This document shows, in pieces, positions 8,335-17,365 of a DNA stretch of 64,000 bases. The notes below the pieces were generated by a model. It was not told the DNA's origin, ran no database searches, and saw only the letters and a list, made by a program, of their open reading frames with translations. A program made the translations under genes and the position numbers. The stretch is taken from contig NZ_JAPIVO010000002.1 in NCBI RefSeq assembly GCF_026239655.1, positions 434,001-498,000 of the forward strand, written 5' to 3'. The DNA is from Pedobacter sp. MR2016-24 (GTDB lineage Bacteria; Bacteroidota; Bacteroidia; Sphingobacteriales; Sphingobacteriaceae). Every line of letters begins with the position of its first letter. Position 1 is the stretch's first letter.

Positions 8335-10020
8335 ATGATTAAACAATATAAATGGTTGGTTTGCGTAATGGTATTTACGTTGGCAACTTCTTCCTGCAAA
8401 AAAAACCTGTTGGATATCAAACCGATAGATTTCGTATCAGATGCGGCCGTCTTTGAGGATATTGCCCTTACAACTCAATTTGTGAACGACATCTATGGCA
8501 CAATGGTAAGTGGTTTCGAACGTCGTGATTTTGGTTACGACCAGGATTGGGCACGTGGTTTTGCCAATTTAGATATGATGACCGATGACATTGAAGGACA
8601 TAACGATTTGCCTATGAACAGGGTTCAGGCAGGTGATTTGAACTCACATTTTTCTATGGGTACACAGCTGTGGGCTGTTAATTATTCTTTAATTAGAAAG
8701 GCTAATACTTTATTAGCACGTATAGATGGTGTACCCACTACCAATACAGATTTAAAAAATCGCCTGAAAGCGGAAACTAAATTTTTAAGAGCATTTGCTT
8801 ACGCTGATTTAGTAAAATCTTTTGGAGGAGTACCTTTGATTATTACAGAACAAAATGCAAATGACGACCTGGAAGTCCCTAGAAACACTTACGATGAGTG
8901 TGTGGCTTTTATCATCAAAGAATGTGATGAAGCTGCTGCGGTATTATCACCAACGTACCCGGATGCAGATTTAGGCAGAGCTACAAAAGGTGCAGCATTA
9001 GCTTTAAAAGCCAGGGTATTACTATATCATGCCAGCGCGCTCAACAACCCTTCCAATACAGCTTCAAGGTGGGATGACGCAGCAAAAGCAGCTCAGGAGG
9101 TCATGAACATGTCTCCTGCTGTTTACAGTTTGCATCCGGATTATTACCAGTTATTTATGACGAAAACTGGGAACAGGGAGGTGATTTTTGCTAAAAAATT
9201 TGGACGCCCTAACCGTACACATCAAAGTGCCTGGATGTTACACATGAGTTTTACCCCAACAGGATGGGGCGGCTGGGGTGCTTTCCATGCGACGCAAAAC
9301 CTGGTAGATGCATTTGAAATGAGAACAACAGGCTTACGTCCTGATGAAGCTGGTTCTGGTTATGATCCACAAAATCCGTATGTAAACCGCGATATCCGCC
9401 TGGATAAAGCAATGTTAATGAATGGCTCGCAATTCAAAGGTATCACAGTAGAAACTTTCCAAAGTGCAGATCTTAATGCTTTTCCTGATGGTAATGCGAA
9501 TAGTCGCACCAATGGAGACAGGACCAAAACAGGTTACGGCCTGCGTAAATTCATTGACGAAAAAAATATGACTTCTGATGCGGTTTATCAGGGTGGTGAT
9601 AATGATTGGATTTACATGCGTTATGCTGAAGTACTATTAAACTATGCTGAAGCGAAAAATGAGTTCAGCGGCCCGGACGGAACTGTTTACGATGCCTTAG
9701 ATGTGGTACGAAGAAGAGGAGGTTTGCCACCTTTAAGCAGAAGTTTTTCTCAGGGAGATTTGCGTACCAAGATTCGTAACGAGCGCCGGGTAGAACTTTG
9801 TTTCGAAGAGCACCGTGTATATGATGTCAGACGCTGGAAAACAGGAATGACCTATTTTAATCAGCCTGTTTACAGAATGAATATCATTAAAAATGCAAAC
9901 GCTACCCTGACATACAGCAAAGTCGTGCTGGAAAACAGGGTTTATAAAGAAAGTTATAACCTTTTCCCGATTCCTCAAATTGAAATAGAGAGAAATGGAA
10001 AACTAACGCCAAATCCTTAA
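8335..10020 (+). CDS. SusD/RagB-like nutrient-binding lipoprotein (glucan locus)
   Basis: A 561-aa SusD-family lipoprotein with lipobox Cys21 (LATSSC). It has the family pattern: an N-terminal helical TPR-like part (AETKFLRAFAYADLVKSFGGVPL) and a C-terminal RagB/SusD part (MRYAEVLLNYAEAKNE; RNERRVELCFEEHRVYDVRRW). It forms the lid over the SusC barrel and binds glycan at the cell surface. It follows susC by 36 bp and is followed by a strong hairpin that may lower expression of the enzymes further along. Confidence 0.93.
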   Translation: MIKQYKWLVCVMVFTLATSSCKKNLLDIKPIDFVSDAAVFEDIALTTQFVNDIYGTMVSGFERRDFGYDQDWARGFANLDMMTDDIEGHNDLPMNRVQAGDLNSHFSMGTQLWAVNYSLIRKANTLLARIDGVPTTNTDLKNRLKAETKFLRAFAYADLVKSFGGVPLIITEQNANDDLEVPRNTYDECVAFIIKECDEAAAVLSPTYPDADLGRATKGAALALKARVLLYHASALNNPSNTASRWDDAAKAAQEVMNMSPAVYSLHPDYYQLFMTKTGNREVIFAKKFGRPNRTHQSAWMLHMSFTPTGWGGWGAFHATQNLVDAFEMRTTGLRPDEAGSGYDPQNPYVNRDIRLDKAMLMNGSQFKGITVETFQSADLNAFPDGNANSRTNGDRTKTGYGLRKFIDEKNMTSDAVYQGGDNDWIYMRYAEVLLNYAEAKNEFSGPDGTVYDALDVVRRRGGLPPLSRSFSQGDLRTKIRNERRVELCFEEHRVYDVRRWKTGMTYFNQPVYRMNIIKNANATLTYSKVVLENRVYKESYNLFPIPQIEIERNGKLTPNP

Positions 10021-10028
10021 TAGAAACC

Positions 10029-10066
10029 ATATGCTCATCCCTTATTTTTAAAAGGGATGAGCATAT
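10029..10066 (+). terminator. perfect 15-bp hairpin between susD and the glucanase (attenuator-like)
   Basis: Arms 10029-10043 and 10052-10066 are perfectly complementary (ATATGCTCATCCCTT with its reverse complement) around an 8-nt A/T-only loop. There is no T tail after it, so it may act as a partial terminator or an mRNA stabiliser for the susCD part of the transcript. An in-frame ATG at 10057 lies inside the right arm, one reason to prefer the ATG at 10084 for the next gene. Confidence 0.6.
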
Positions 10067-10083
10067 CAAGATTACAAAAACTT

Positions 10084-11385
10084 ATGCAGAAAATATTCTT
10101 TGGCGCTATTGCCATGTGCGCAACAATTTGTAGCCACCTGTTTGCGGCAGACACATTGCCAGCTGGCGAAAAACTTCAGCCCATTAAAGTAGAAGTTAAA
10201 AAAACTGAAAAAGGATTTGAGCTGTTACGCGGAGGCAAACCTTATTTTGTTAAAGGCGCTGGCGGAAGTTCTTACTTTCATAGAGTGGCAGCAAATGGCG
10301 GCAATTCTATACGTACCTGGGGTACCAATGGCGCTAAAGGGATTTTAGATTCTGCACAGCAAAATGGCCTGACTGTGATGATGGGGCTATGGGTAGCTCC
10401 AGAACGTCATGGCTTTAATTATGATGATACTGTTGCGGTAAGAAAACAGTTCGAGAAAGCAAAAGCAGATGTGATGAAGTATAAAGATCATCCAGCTATG
10501 TTAAGCTGGGGAATTGGTAACGAGTTAAATCTTTCCTACTCAAATCCGAACGTTTGGAAGGCGGTTAATGATATTGCAAAGATGATTCATGAAGTGGATC
10601 CTAATCACCCTGCTACTACTGTACTTGCCGGAATTAATAAGAAAGAGATCGGTCATATTAATGCGAGTGCTAAAGATTTAGATTTCCTGTCTATTAATAT
10701 CTATGCCGATTTGGATGTATTGCCTGCAATGATTAAATCGACTGGCTGGGCTGGCCCATATATGGTGACTGAATGGGGGCCCACAGGTCACTGGGAAGGC
10801 TTACAAACCGAATGGAATGCACCTGTAGAAGAAACCAGCAGTGAAAAAGCAGCTGTTTACAAAAGCAGGTATACTTATTCTGTGGAGAAAGATAAGGCGA
10901 ATTGTTTGGGCTCGTATGTATTTTTATGGGGACAGAAACAAGAGCGAACACCAACATGGTATGGTCTTTTTACAGCCAAAGGCGAAGAAAGTGAAGTGAT
11001 AGATGTCATGAAGTATCTCTGGAGTGGAGCGTATCCTAAAAATAGGGCGCCCCATGTTTATGGTTTTACGTTAGATGACAAAAGAGCAAATCAAAGCGTT
11101 TACCTTAAGCCCGGGACGACCTGCAATGCAGAAGTAGATGCTTTTGATCCCAATAATGATGCGTTAATTTACCGTTGGGAATTGTTGCCGGAAGCCACGA
11201 AAGTAGGCGAGGGTGGCGATCATGAAGATAAACCAAAGACAGTAAAAATGGCATACAAGGAGATTGGTAAAGGTAAAATTAGCCTGACTGCACCTGAAGC
11301 ATCAGGTGCTTATCGTTTATTTGTCTATGTTGCTGATGGCAAAAATAAAGTTGCTACAGCGAATATTCCGTTTTACATAAAATAA
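10084..11385 (+). CDS. clan GH-A glycoside hydrolase, GH158-like endo-beta-1,3-glucanase
   Basis: A 433-aa secreted enzyme. The ATG at 10084 gives a direct signal peptide (MQKIFFGAIAMC...LFA); an earlier ATG at 10057 lies within a hairpin. The TIM-barrel part carries GNEL (acid/base Glu147) and TEWG (nucleophile Glu230), the strand 4 and strand 7 glutamates of clan GH-A. From about 345 to the end there is an Ig-like domain. This layout and the neighbouring GH16 gene resemble GH158 endo-beta-1,3-glucanases of Bacteroides laminarin loci; annotation pipelines may call it a GH2-type TIM barrel. Clan assignment is firm; family and substrate are inferred. Confidence 0.75.
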   Translation: MQKIFFGAIAMCATICSHLFAADTLPAGEKLQPIKVEVKKTEKGFELLRGGKPYFVKGAGGSSYFHRVAANGGNSIRTWGTNGAKGILDSAQQNGLTVMMGLWVAPERHGFNYDDTVAVRKQFEKAKADVMKYKDHPAMLSWGIGNELNLSYSNPNVWKAVNDIAKMIHEVDPNHPATTVLAGINKKEIGHINASAKDLDFLSINIYADLDVLPAMIKSTGWAGPYMVTEWGPTGHWEGLQTEWNAPVEETSSEKAAVYKSRYTYSVEKDKANCLGSYVFLWGQKQERTPTWYGLFTAKGEESEVIDVMKYLWSGAYPKNRAPHVYGFTLDDKRANQSVYLKPGTTCNAEVDAFDPNNDALIYRWELLPEATKVGEGGDHEDKPKTVKMAYKEIGKGKISLTAPEASGAYRLFVYVADGKNKVATANIPFYIK

Positions 11386-11395
11386 AGCCTGCGAA

Positions 11396-12490
11396 ATGAA
11401 AAAACACACCTTTTTTAAAAACTTGTTGCTGATATTGACTTTACTGATGCTTAATATAAGCTGTAAGAAGGAAGCAAATGCAACAGCGCCTACTGATCTT
11501 CAACTGGCAGCTCAGGTAAGCGATGATGGTTCGGGCAGAGTAGATTTCGTTGCCAGTGCGGGTAATGCAGATCGCTATCTGTTCTCCTTTGGACAAGGCA
11601 CCGACGAAAGTATCAGGTCTGCCGATGGTAAGGCTTATACTATTTATGCGGAAAGTGGAACTTATACAGTCAAAGTCATTGCCTACGCTGGTGATAAATC
11701 AATGGAAATCACTAAGCAAATTACCGTGGATAGAAATGAAGTGATCAATAATGCAGGTTACGTCTCGCCGGAGAGTTATCCGGGAATGACCCTGGTTTGG
11801 CAAGATGAATTTAACGGCAGTGCGCTGGATCCTAAGTTTTGGAACTTCGAAGAGGGAAACGGTACCGAAGGTTGGGGTAACCGGGAGTTACAATACTATC
11901 GTAAAGAAAATACCAGGGTATCTGGTGGTTACCTGACCATTACTGCGAAAAAAGAATCTTTTGGTGGCAGGGAATATACATCATCAAGATTAACAACAGA
12001 AGCAAAAAAGGACTTCTTGTATGGACGTATCGATTTCAGAGCAAAATTACCTAAAGGACAGGGCATTTGGCCAGCATTTTGGGCTTTAGGTGCAAATATC
12101 CGGACTACGCCCTGGCCATTCTCCGGAGAAATCGACATTATGGAAATGGTAGGTGGTGGTTCCGGAAAAGATAACACCGCTCACGGAACAGTACATTATG
12201 AAGATGGTGGACATAAATACGTCGGCGGCTCTACAACCCTGACATCGGGAGATTTTTTTGATCAATTTCATGTGTTTTCTTTAGTATGGACGGAGACGTC
12301 TTTGAAATGGTATGTAGACAATGTTGAGTTTTACACATTTGATACTACAGGAGCCAACAAAGATGAATTCAGACGTTCTTACTTCCTGCTCATTAATCTT
12401 GCCGTTGGCGGAAACTGGCCAGGTGCTCCTAATGAAAATACAGTCTTTCCACAAAAGTATATTGTAGATTATGTCCGGGTTTTTCAATAA
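11396..12490 (+). CDS. GH16 laminarinase-type beta-glucanase lipoprotein with PKD domain
   Basis: A 364-aa lipoprotein (lipobox Cys23, LNISC) with a PKD/Ig-like domain at about 35-112 (ESGTYTVKVIAYAG) and a GH16 catalytic domain from about 130. The catalytic signature EIDIME is present, with Glu245 as nucleophile, Asp247 and Glu250 as acid/base; its spacing is that of the laminarinase/licheninase branch. The enzyme should cut beta-1,3- or mixed-linkage glucan at the cell surface. It is the last gene of the operon, 10 bp after the GH158-like gene, and a terminator follows. Confidence 0.9.
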   Translation: MKKHTFFKNLLLILTLLMLNISCKKEANATAPTDLQLAAQVSDDGSGRVDFVASAGNADRYLFSFGQGTDESIRSADGKAYTIYAESGTYTVKVIAYAGDKSMEITKQITVDRNEVINNAGYVSPESYPGMTLVWQDEFNGSALDPKFWNFEEGNGTEGWGNRELQYYRKENTRVSGGYLTITAKKESFGGREYTSSRLTTEAKKDFLYGRIDFRAKLPKGQGIWPAFWALGANIRTTPWPFSGEIDIMEMVGGGSGKDNTAHGTVHYEDGGHKYVGGSTTLTSGDFFDQFHVFSLVWTETSLKWYVDNVEFYTFDTTGANKDEFRRSYFLLINLAVGGNWPGAPNENTVFPQKYIVDYVRVFQ

Positions 12491-12524
12491 CGAGTTATAC
12501 CGTTAATTTCAGCGTCTATTGAAT

Positions 12525-12558
12525 GGGGACCCCGATTTTTTGGGGTTTCCTTTTTTTT
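12525..12558 (+). terminator. terminator of the glucan operon
   Basis: A G/C hairpin (GGACCCC pairing with GGGG..CC across a GATTTTTT loop) is followed by eight T. It lies 35 bp after the GH16 stop codon. Confidence 0.75.
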
Positions 12559-12709
12559 AGCCTTTTTTATTAGTTACAAAAAATATTACTTTTCGTTAAG
12601 CACAAATCAGCGGTTAAATTTATGTCAGGCAGGAAATGGTTCGGAAAGGCCCAGTTGGGTTTATATATCCCTTTTTACGTTGCTGGAAAGGTATTGCTTG
12701 AGCTACAGT

Positions 12710-12721
12710 CCCCCCCCCCCC
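12710..12721. repeat. poly-C tract of 12
   Basis: Twelve consecutive C, an outlier in an A/T-rich intergenic region. Such tracts are prone to slippage in replication and in sequencing. No gene start lies close enough to make it an obvious phase-variation switch. Confidence 0.8.
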
Positions 12722-12778
12722 GAAAATTAAACGGTCTGCTGACAAGAAATATATCTTTCAAAGCCATTAATAAGGTAA

Positions 12779-12957
12779 TTGGCCGGAGATAAGTCTTAAT
12801 ATTACTTTGTATCAAGAATGTTATAAATAATATTGATTGAAGTAATTTTTATTCTGCCATAATATTTCTATTATTGTTTCGCAACGGTTATTGCGGCTAA
12901 AATTCTCCCTGACTGTTAGGCTGTTAAGATGTATGTTTATCGACATGCATTTTTTTT
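12779..12957 (+). ncRNA. candidate small RNA: orphan promoter followed by orphan terminator
   Basis: TTG at 12779-12781 and TTACTTTG at 12802-12809 are separated by 20 bp, the usual Bacteroidota promoter spacing, although the second base of the -7 element departs from consensus. About 120 bp downstream, arms ATGTATGT (12929-12936) and ACATGCAT (12943-12950) form a hairpin with one wobble pair, followed by seven T. No coding frame lies between, so a transcript of roughly 140 nt is possible. I have no homology support. Confidence 0.25.
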
Positions 12958-12968
12958 AATTGTATTAC

Positions 12969-12980
12969 TAAAACGTTTTA
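12969..12980. promoter_or_regulatory. perfect 12-bp palindrome TAAAACGTTTTA
   Basis: A fully self-complementary 12-mer with a central CG, a form typical of LacI-family operators. It lies about 550 bp before the second SusCD operon and just after the orphan terminator. No LacI-type gene is in the window, so the binder is unknown. Confidence 0.3.
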
Positions 12981-13525
12981 ACAAGACTAAAAAATTAGCT
13001 TATGAGATGTCAATTATAAATTACAGGCTCTGGCCATTTCATTAAGAAGCATAAAATAACCTATTCAAATATTATTCAACTCCTAAATTGTCAGAAATAA
13101 ACCCTTTCCTATGAGTTAACCGACCAGCTTTATTATTATACTTTAAGCCCCTATTTAAACCAAAACAGAACCTAAACCACAAATTATGATTAAAACATTT
13201 ACTACACCAGCCCTAACCAAGCTTCTTGCAATTTCGCGTTTTCGACCCCCGATAACTCAAACGCTACCCACACATCAAATGCTGTATATATTGGGTGACT
13301 GATAGGTAATTCCATTCAGGCAATTCTTAACTCAAATTCGAGGTATTTTAACTTGTGTGTTTTCAATATTTTTTGATAAGCATGATGAGGCTTAATGATT
13401 AAACCCTTAAATGGTTTGGTCAGGTATATTATTATGCCCTGTTTTTATTAAGCTGATCAAGCGAATACGATGTAAACCCAATTTTAAATAGAAAACAAAC
13501 CAACCCACCTAAAACCAATTAATTT

Positions 13526-14092
13526 ATGACACTCTTAAAAATTACAAGGAGAACTATCGGACTTTGTTTAGTTCCGGTTTTGCTTCTTGGATGCGGGAAA
13601 GAAGAATTTCCTGCTGTTGATCTTTTTACCTGGAAAGCTAAGGTAGATGTGACCGATAAGGCCAACCTTTCAGTTAATGTCGAAAGTATCGGAGGCGCTA
13701 CAGGTAATGAAGGATCGAAAAAAGTTGTTGACAATGACTTTAGCGCGGCTTCGAAATTTCTGATCAACCCTTATCAGGCGGACTTTTACATGCAATTGTC
13801 ATTCCCTGCGCCACAGCAGGTGGCCTCTTACACTTTAACGTCAGGCAATGATGCCCCAGGCAGAGACCCTAAGGACTGGAAATTTAGCGGATCAATGGAT
13901 GGTACAACCTGGGTAGATCTTGATGTAAGAACGGGTGAAACATTTTCAGGCCGCAATTTGACCAGAACCTTTAGTTTCAAAAATATTATACTGTATAATC
14001 ATTACAGGATCAGTATTTCAGCGGTTGGAAGCGGTACTTTATTTCAATTGTCTGAATGGCGGTTGATTGAAGTGCCGGTAGAACAACAATAA
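13526..14092 (+). CDS. F5/8 type C (discoidin-like) surface lipoprotein
   Basis: A 188-aa lipoprotein with lipobox Cys23 (LLLGC). The rest, about residues 50-185, looks like an F5/8 type C/discoidin fold, the CBM32-like beta-sandwich: VVDNDFSAASKFLI, then APQQVASYTLTSGND and DPKDWKFSGSMDGTTW, ending in LSEWRLIEV. Such modules bind galactose-type sugars or other cell-surface glycans. It leads the second SusCD operon and likely acts as the surface binder for that uptake pair. The ligand cannot be read from the sequence. Confidence 0.75.
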   Translation: MTLLKITRRTIGLCLVPVLLLGCGKEEFPAVDLFTWKAKVDVTDKANLSVNVESIGGATGNEGSKKVVDNDFSAASKFLINPYQADFYMQLSFPAPQQVASYTLTSGNDAPGRDPKDWKFSGSMDGTTWVDLDVRTGETFSGRNLTRTFSFKNIILYNHYRISISAVGSGTLFQLSEWRLIEVPVEQQ

Positions 14093-14150
14093 TATTTTGA
14101 TACAAACTTATTACTAACTGACCTATCACAATACCTGTTAACGATAAATA

Positions 14151-17100
14151 ATGATGAAGAAATTTAAATATTCAATTGGCGGCAGTCTTAAACAGCGCGA
14201 CTACAGGTTGAAGGCATTTGCTGCCCTGCTGGCTTTGAACAGCTGTTTGTATACACAAGCCAATGCAGTACCTATACATATTAGCAGTTCAGCCACGCTA
14301 AAACAATCCAGAGCCGATATCATATTACGCGGCATCATCAAAGACGAGTCAGGCTTACCATTACCGGGAGCTGGCGTTCGCGTAAAAGGTGGTTCCATCA
14401 GTGCTGTAGCAGACATAAACGGAGCATTTACGATTACGGTTCCAGATTCAAAAACGGTATTACTGATCACTTATGTGGGTTATGATACCCAGGAAATCAC
14501 GGTAGGAACGCAAACTGTACTGGATATCCGCTTAAAAGCAACACCTGGTTCAGACTTAAAGGAGATTGCTATTGTTGGTTTCGGAACTCAGAAGAAAGAG
14601 AGCCTGGTTGGTGCACAGTCATCCGTTAAAGCATCTGAATTAAGGCAGCCTGTTTCGAGTATGAGCCAATTACTGGCAGGCCGTATTCCCGGAGTGCTAA
14701 ACGTATCCAGAAACGGTGAGCCGGGGGCAACCGGATCTGATATTTTTATTCGTGGAATATCATCGCTGAATTCTGGCGACAGGGGCCCCCTGGTTATCAT
14801 TGATGGGGTGCCTAATCGTAACCTGAATGACATCAGTGTGTATGATGTGGAGAATTTTACGGTACTGAAAGATGCTGCTGCGACAGCGGTTTATGGTATT
14901 CGCGGTGCAAATGGTGTAATCCTCATCAATACTAAACAAGGTACTTTGGGTGCTCCGAAAATTAATGTAGAATACTATGAAGGAATCAGCAGGTTTACTG
15001 ATAAACCTGATTTAATTGATGGGGTAGATTATATGAACCTGGCTAATGAGGCCAAATATTCTGATTACCTGAGAGGGGGTGCCGCAGGAGCGTTTAATCC
15101 GGCATATTCTATTGATGCTATACAGCGGACTGCAGCAGGAACGGATCCTGTTTTATATCCAAATGTAGATTGGTTTAAAGCAATCTATAACGATTTTGGC
15201 CGGAACAGATCAGCAACTGCAAATCTGTCCGGGGGAGTGAGTAATGCCAGGTATTATGTATCATTGGGGTATTATGGTGAGGATGGTTTATTTAAAACAG
15301 ATGATGCTGTAAATGATGCCGCCAGTCAGAGTTTTAAACGCTATAATGTAAGCACCAATTTAAACTGGGATATCACAGGAACCACTAAATTGGATTTAGG
15401 AATCAAAGGGATTCTTGCGCAGACCAGTTATCCAAGCAATATAAATGCTCAGAATATCTTTAGTCAGGCTTTTTTAATTAACCCAACCTCTTTTCCCATT
15501 CTTTATCCAAATGGAAGTTTGCCCGGGATTAGTCCACAAGCCGATCAGCGTAACCCCTATGGAGACGTGACGAGAAATGGATATAGAATAGGCTACAGCA
15601 ATCAGCTGTATTCCAATCTTCGTTTAACACAAGACCTGAAAGAGTTAACACCAGGTCTGTCAGCCACTACCATGTTCTCTTTTGATGTGAAAAATGATAA
15701 CTCAATCTTCAGAACCAAGAGAGAGAGTTTATATAGGATAAATCCTTCTGATCCCTATATCGTACCTGGAGATGCGGCATCAGGCTATAAATACGGTTTG
15801 ATTTTACAGGGTCAGGAATTCTTAAACTATGATAAAGAAAACGGTGGTGATAAGAAAATTTATTTTGAAGCAGCCATTAACTATAACCGCACATTTGGTA
15901 AACATGCTGTAACTGGTTTAGTATTATACAATCAAAATGACAATACTGCACCCTTCGCCGGTAACCTAACGCTTTCCATTCCCTATCGTTTACAAGGTGT
16001 TGCCAGTCGTGCCACTTATGCTTATGATAATAAGTACTTCTTTGAGGCAAACATGGGTTATAATGGTTCAGAAAACTTCGCGCCAGATAAACGCTATGGA
16101 TTCTTCCCTGCATTTGGTGTGGGATGGTTGCTATCCAACGAAAAATTCTTTGAACCTTTAAAGAATACTTTTCAAATGGTTAAATTCCGCTATTCTGACG
16201 GTATTGTAGGTAGTGGGGGAAGTGGCTCAGGATATGTCTCCAATGAGAGTGAGCGCTTTTATTATCTGACAAAGGTTGGTAGTGCGGGTGGTTATACTTT
16301 TGGTCAGAATGGAAACATCTCACCTGGCGGACTCGGTGTAACGGCCTACGGAGTAGATGTAACCTGGGCAGAAACGCGTAAACAAGATTTAGGTTTTGAA
16401 TTAAAGGCATTAAATAGTAACCTTTCCATCATTGTAGACCTTTTCAAAGAACGCAGAGAAAATCAATTCATTACCAGAGGTACAGTACCGAATTATGGAG
16501 GTTTGGCCAGTACGCCAATTGGTAATTTAGGAATTGTAGAAAATAAGGGTATTGACGGGACTATTCAGTATGACGCACAGCTGGGGAAAGACTGGTCTAT
16601 TAACTTGAGAGCCAATGCTACTTTTAACAAGGATAGAGTAATTGAGAACGACCAGGCACCTCAGGCTTATCCCTGGATGGAGTTGCGTGGACGTAATGTG
16701 CTGGCAGGTACTCGTGTAGGTTATATTGCAGAGAAATTATTTGATAGTCAGGAAGAAATAAATGCCAGTCCGACACAGTTTGGAACATTAATGCCAGGTG
16801 ATATCAAATACAAAGACTTAAATGGTGATGGCCGTATTGACTCATTCGACCGCACAGTTATTGGTAGAGGAGATATGCCAAGTACTACTTATGGTTTTGG
16901 ATTTTCATTAACATTTAAAAACTTTGATTTCGGTCTGTTCTTCCAGGGGCAGCACAATGCGGATATCTTTTTAAATATCCCTTCATTTGCAAATTCGGGC
17001 GGTTTGGGTAATATGCTTGCGGTAGCTGCAGATCGCTGGACACCAGAAAACCCGAGGCAGGATGCAGTTTATCCCCGCTTATCATATGGTGGCACCAATA

Positions 17101-17354
17101 GCAATAATTACCAGTCCAGCACCTGGTGGCTTCGTGATGTCAGTTTCCTAAGGTTGAAAAATGCTGATCTAGGTTATACTCTCAAAGATGGTATCAAATC
17201 AATTGGTGTCAAACGTCTGAGAATCTATGCTATGGGATATAATGTGTTTACGCTTAGTAAGTTCAAGCTTTGGGATCCGGAAGTTGGAACTGATAACGGA
17301 ACACGTTATCCACTCACCTCAAATTACTCTTTAGGCCTCACAGCTAATTTTTAA
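14151..17354 (+). CDS. SusC-like TonB-dependent outer-membrane receptor (second locus)
   Basis: A 1067-aa SusC/RagA-family receptor with a long N-terminal leader before the mature protein. A carboxypeptidase-regulatory-like domain (about 60-130, LRGIIKDESGLPLPGAGVRV) is followed by the plug (AIVGFGTQKKESLVGAQSSV; GIRGANGVILINTKQG) and a barrel ending LGLTANF. There is no STN domain, so it is not expected to signal through a FecR anti-sigma factor. It pairs with the SusD-like gene 12 bp downstream. The operon encodes no recognisable intact glycoside hydrolase, so the ligand is open; a glycoprotein or glycopeptide is one reading of the neighbouring peptidase-like genes. Confidence 0.92.
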   Translation: MMKKFKYSIGGSLKQRDYRLKAFAALLALNSCLYTQANAVPIHISSSATLKQSRADIILRGIIKDESGLPLPGAGVRVKGGSISAVADINGAFTITVPDSKTVLLITYVGYDTQEITVGTQTVLDIRLKATPGSDLKEIAIVGFGTQKKESLVGAQSSVKASELRQPVSSMSQLLAGRIPGVLNVSRNGEPGATGSDIFIRGISSLNSGDRGPLVIIDGVPNRNLNDISVYDVENFTVLKDAAATAVYGIRGANGVILINTKQGTLGAPKINVEYYEGISRFTDKPDLIDGVDYMNLANEAKYSDYLRGGAAGAFNPAYSIDAIQRTAAGTDPVLYPNVDWFKAIYNDFGRNRSATANLSGGVSNARYYVSLGYYGEDGLFKTDDAVNDAASQSFKRYNVSTNLNWDITGTTKLDLGIKGILAQTSYPSNINAQNIFSQAFLINPTSFPILYPNGSLPGISPQADQRNPYGDVTRNGYRIGYSNQLYSNLRLTQDLKELTPGLSATTMFSFDVKNDNSIFRTKRESLYRINPSDPYIVPGDAASGYKYGLILQGQEFLNYDKENGGDKKIYFEAAINYNRTFGKHAVTGLVLYNQNDNTAPFAGNLTLSIPYRLQGVASRATYAYDNKYFFEANMGYNGSENFAPDKRYGFFPAFGVGWLLSNEKFFEPLKNTFQMVKFRYSDGIVGSGGSGSGYVSNESERFYYLTKVGSAGGYTFGQNGNISPGGLGVTAYGVDVTWAETRKQDLGFELKALNSNLSIIVDLFKERRENQFITRGTVPNYGGLASTPIGNLGIVENKGIDGTIQYDAQLGKDWSINLRANATFNKDRVIENDQAPQAYPWMELRGRNVLAGTRVGYIAEKLFDSQEEINASPTQFGTLMPGDIKYKDLNGDGRIDSFDRTVIGRGDMPSTTYGFGFSLTFKNFDFGLFFQGQHNADIFLNIPSFANSGGLGNMLAVAADRWTPENPRQDAVYPRLSYGGTNSNNYQSSTWWLRDVSFLRLKNADLGYTLKDGIKSIGVKRLRIYAMGYNVFTLSKFKLWDPEVGTDNGTRYPLTSNYSLGLTANF

Positions 17355-17365
17355 TACAACAAAGA

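Larger units (their letters stand above)
12491..13525. other. gene-free kilobase between two SusCD loci
   Basis: No open frame here has protein-like composition. The stretch holds the glucan-operon terminator, a 12-C tract, an orphan promoter-like element, a second rho-independent terminator with no gene before it, and a perfect 12-bp palindrome. The rest, mainly 13000-13520, is A/T-rich; it must contain the control region of the second SusCD operon, but I found no exact TAnnTTTG element close to that start. Confidence 0.5.
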
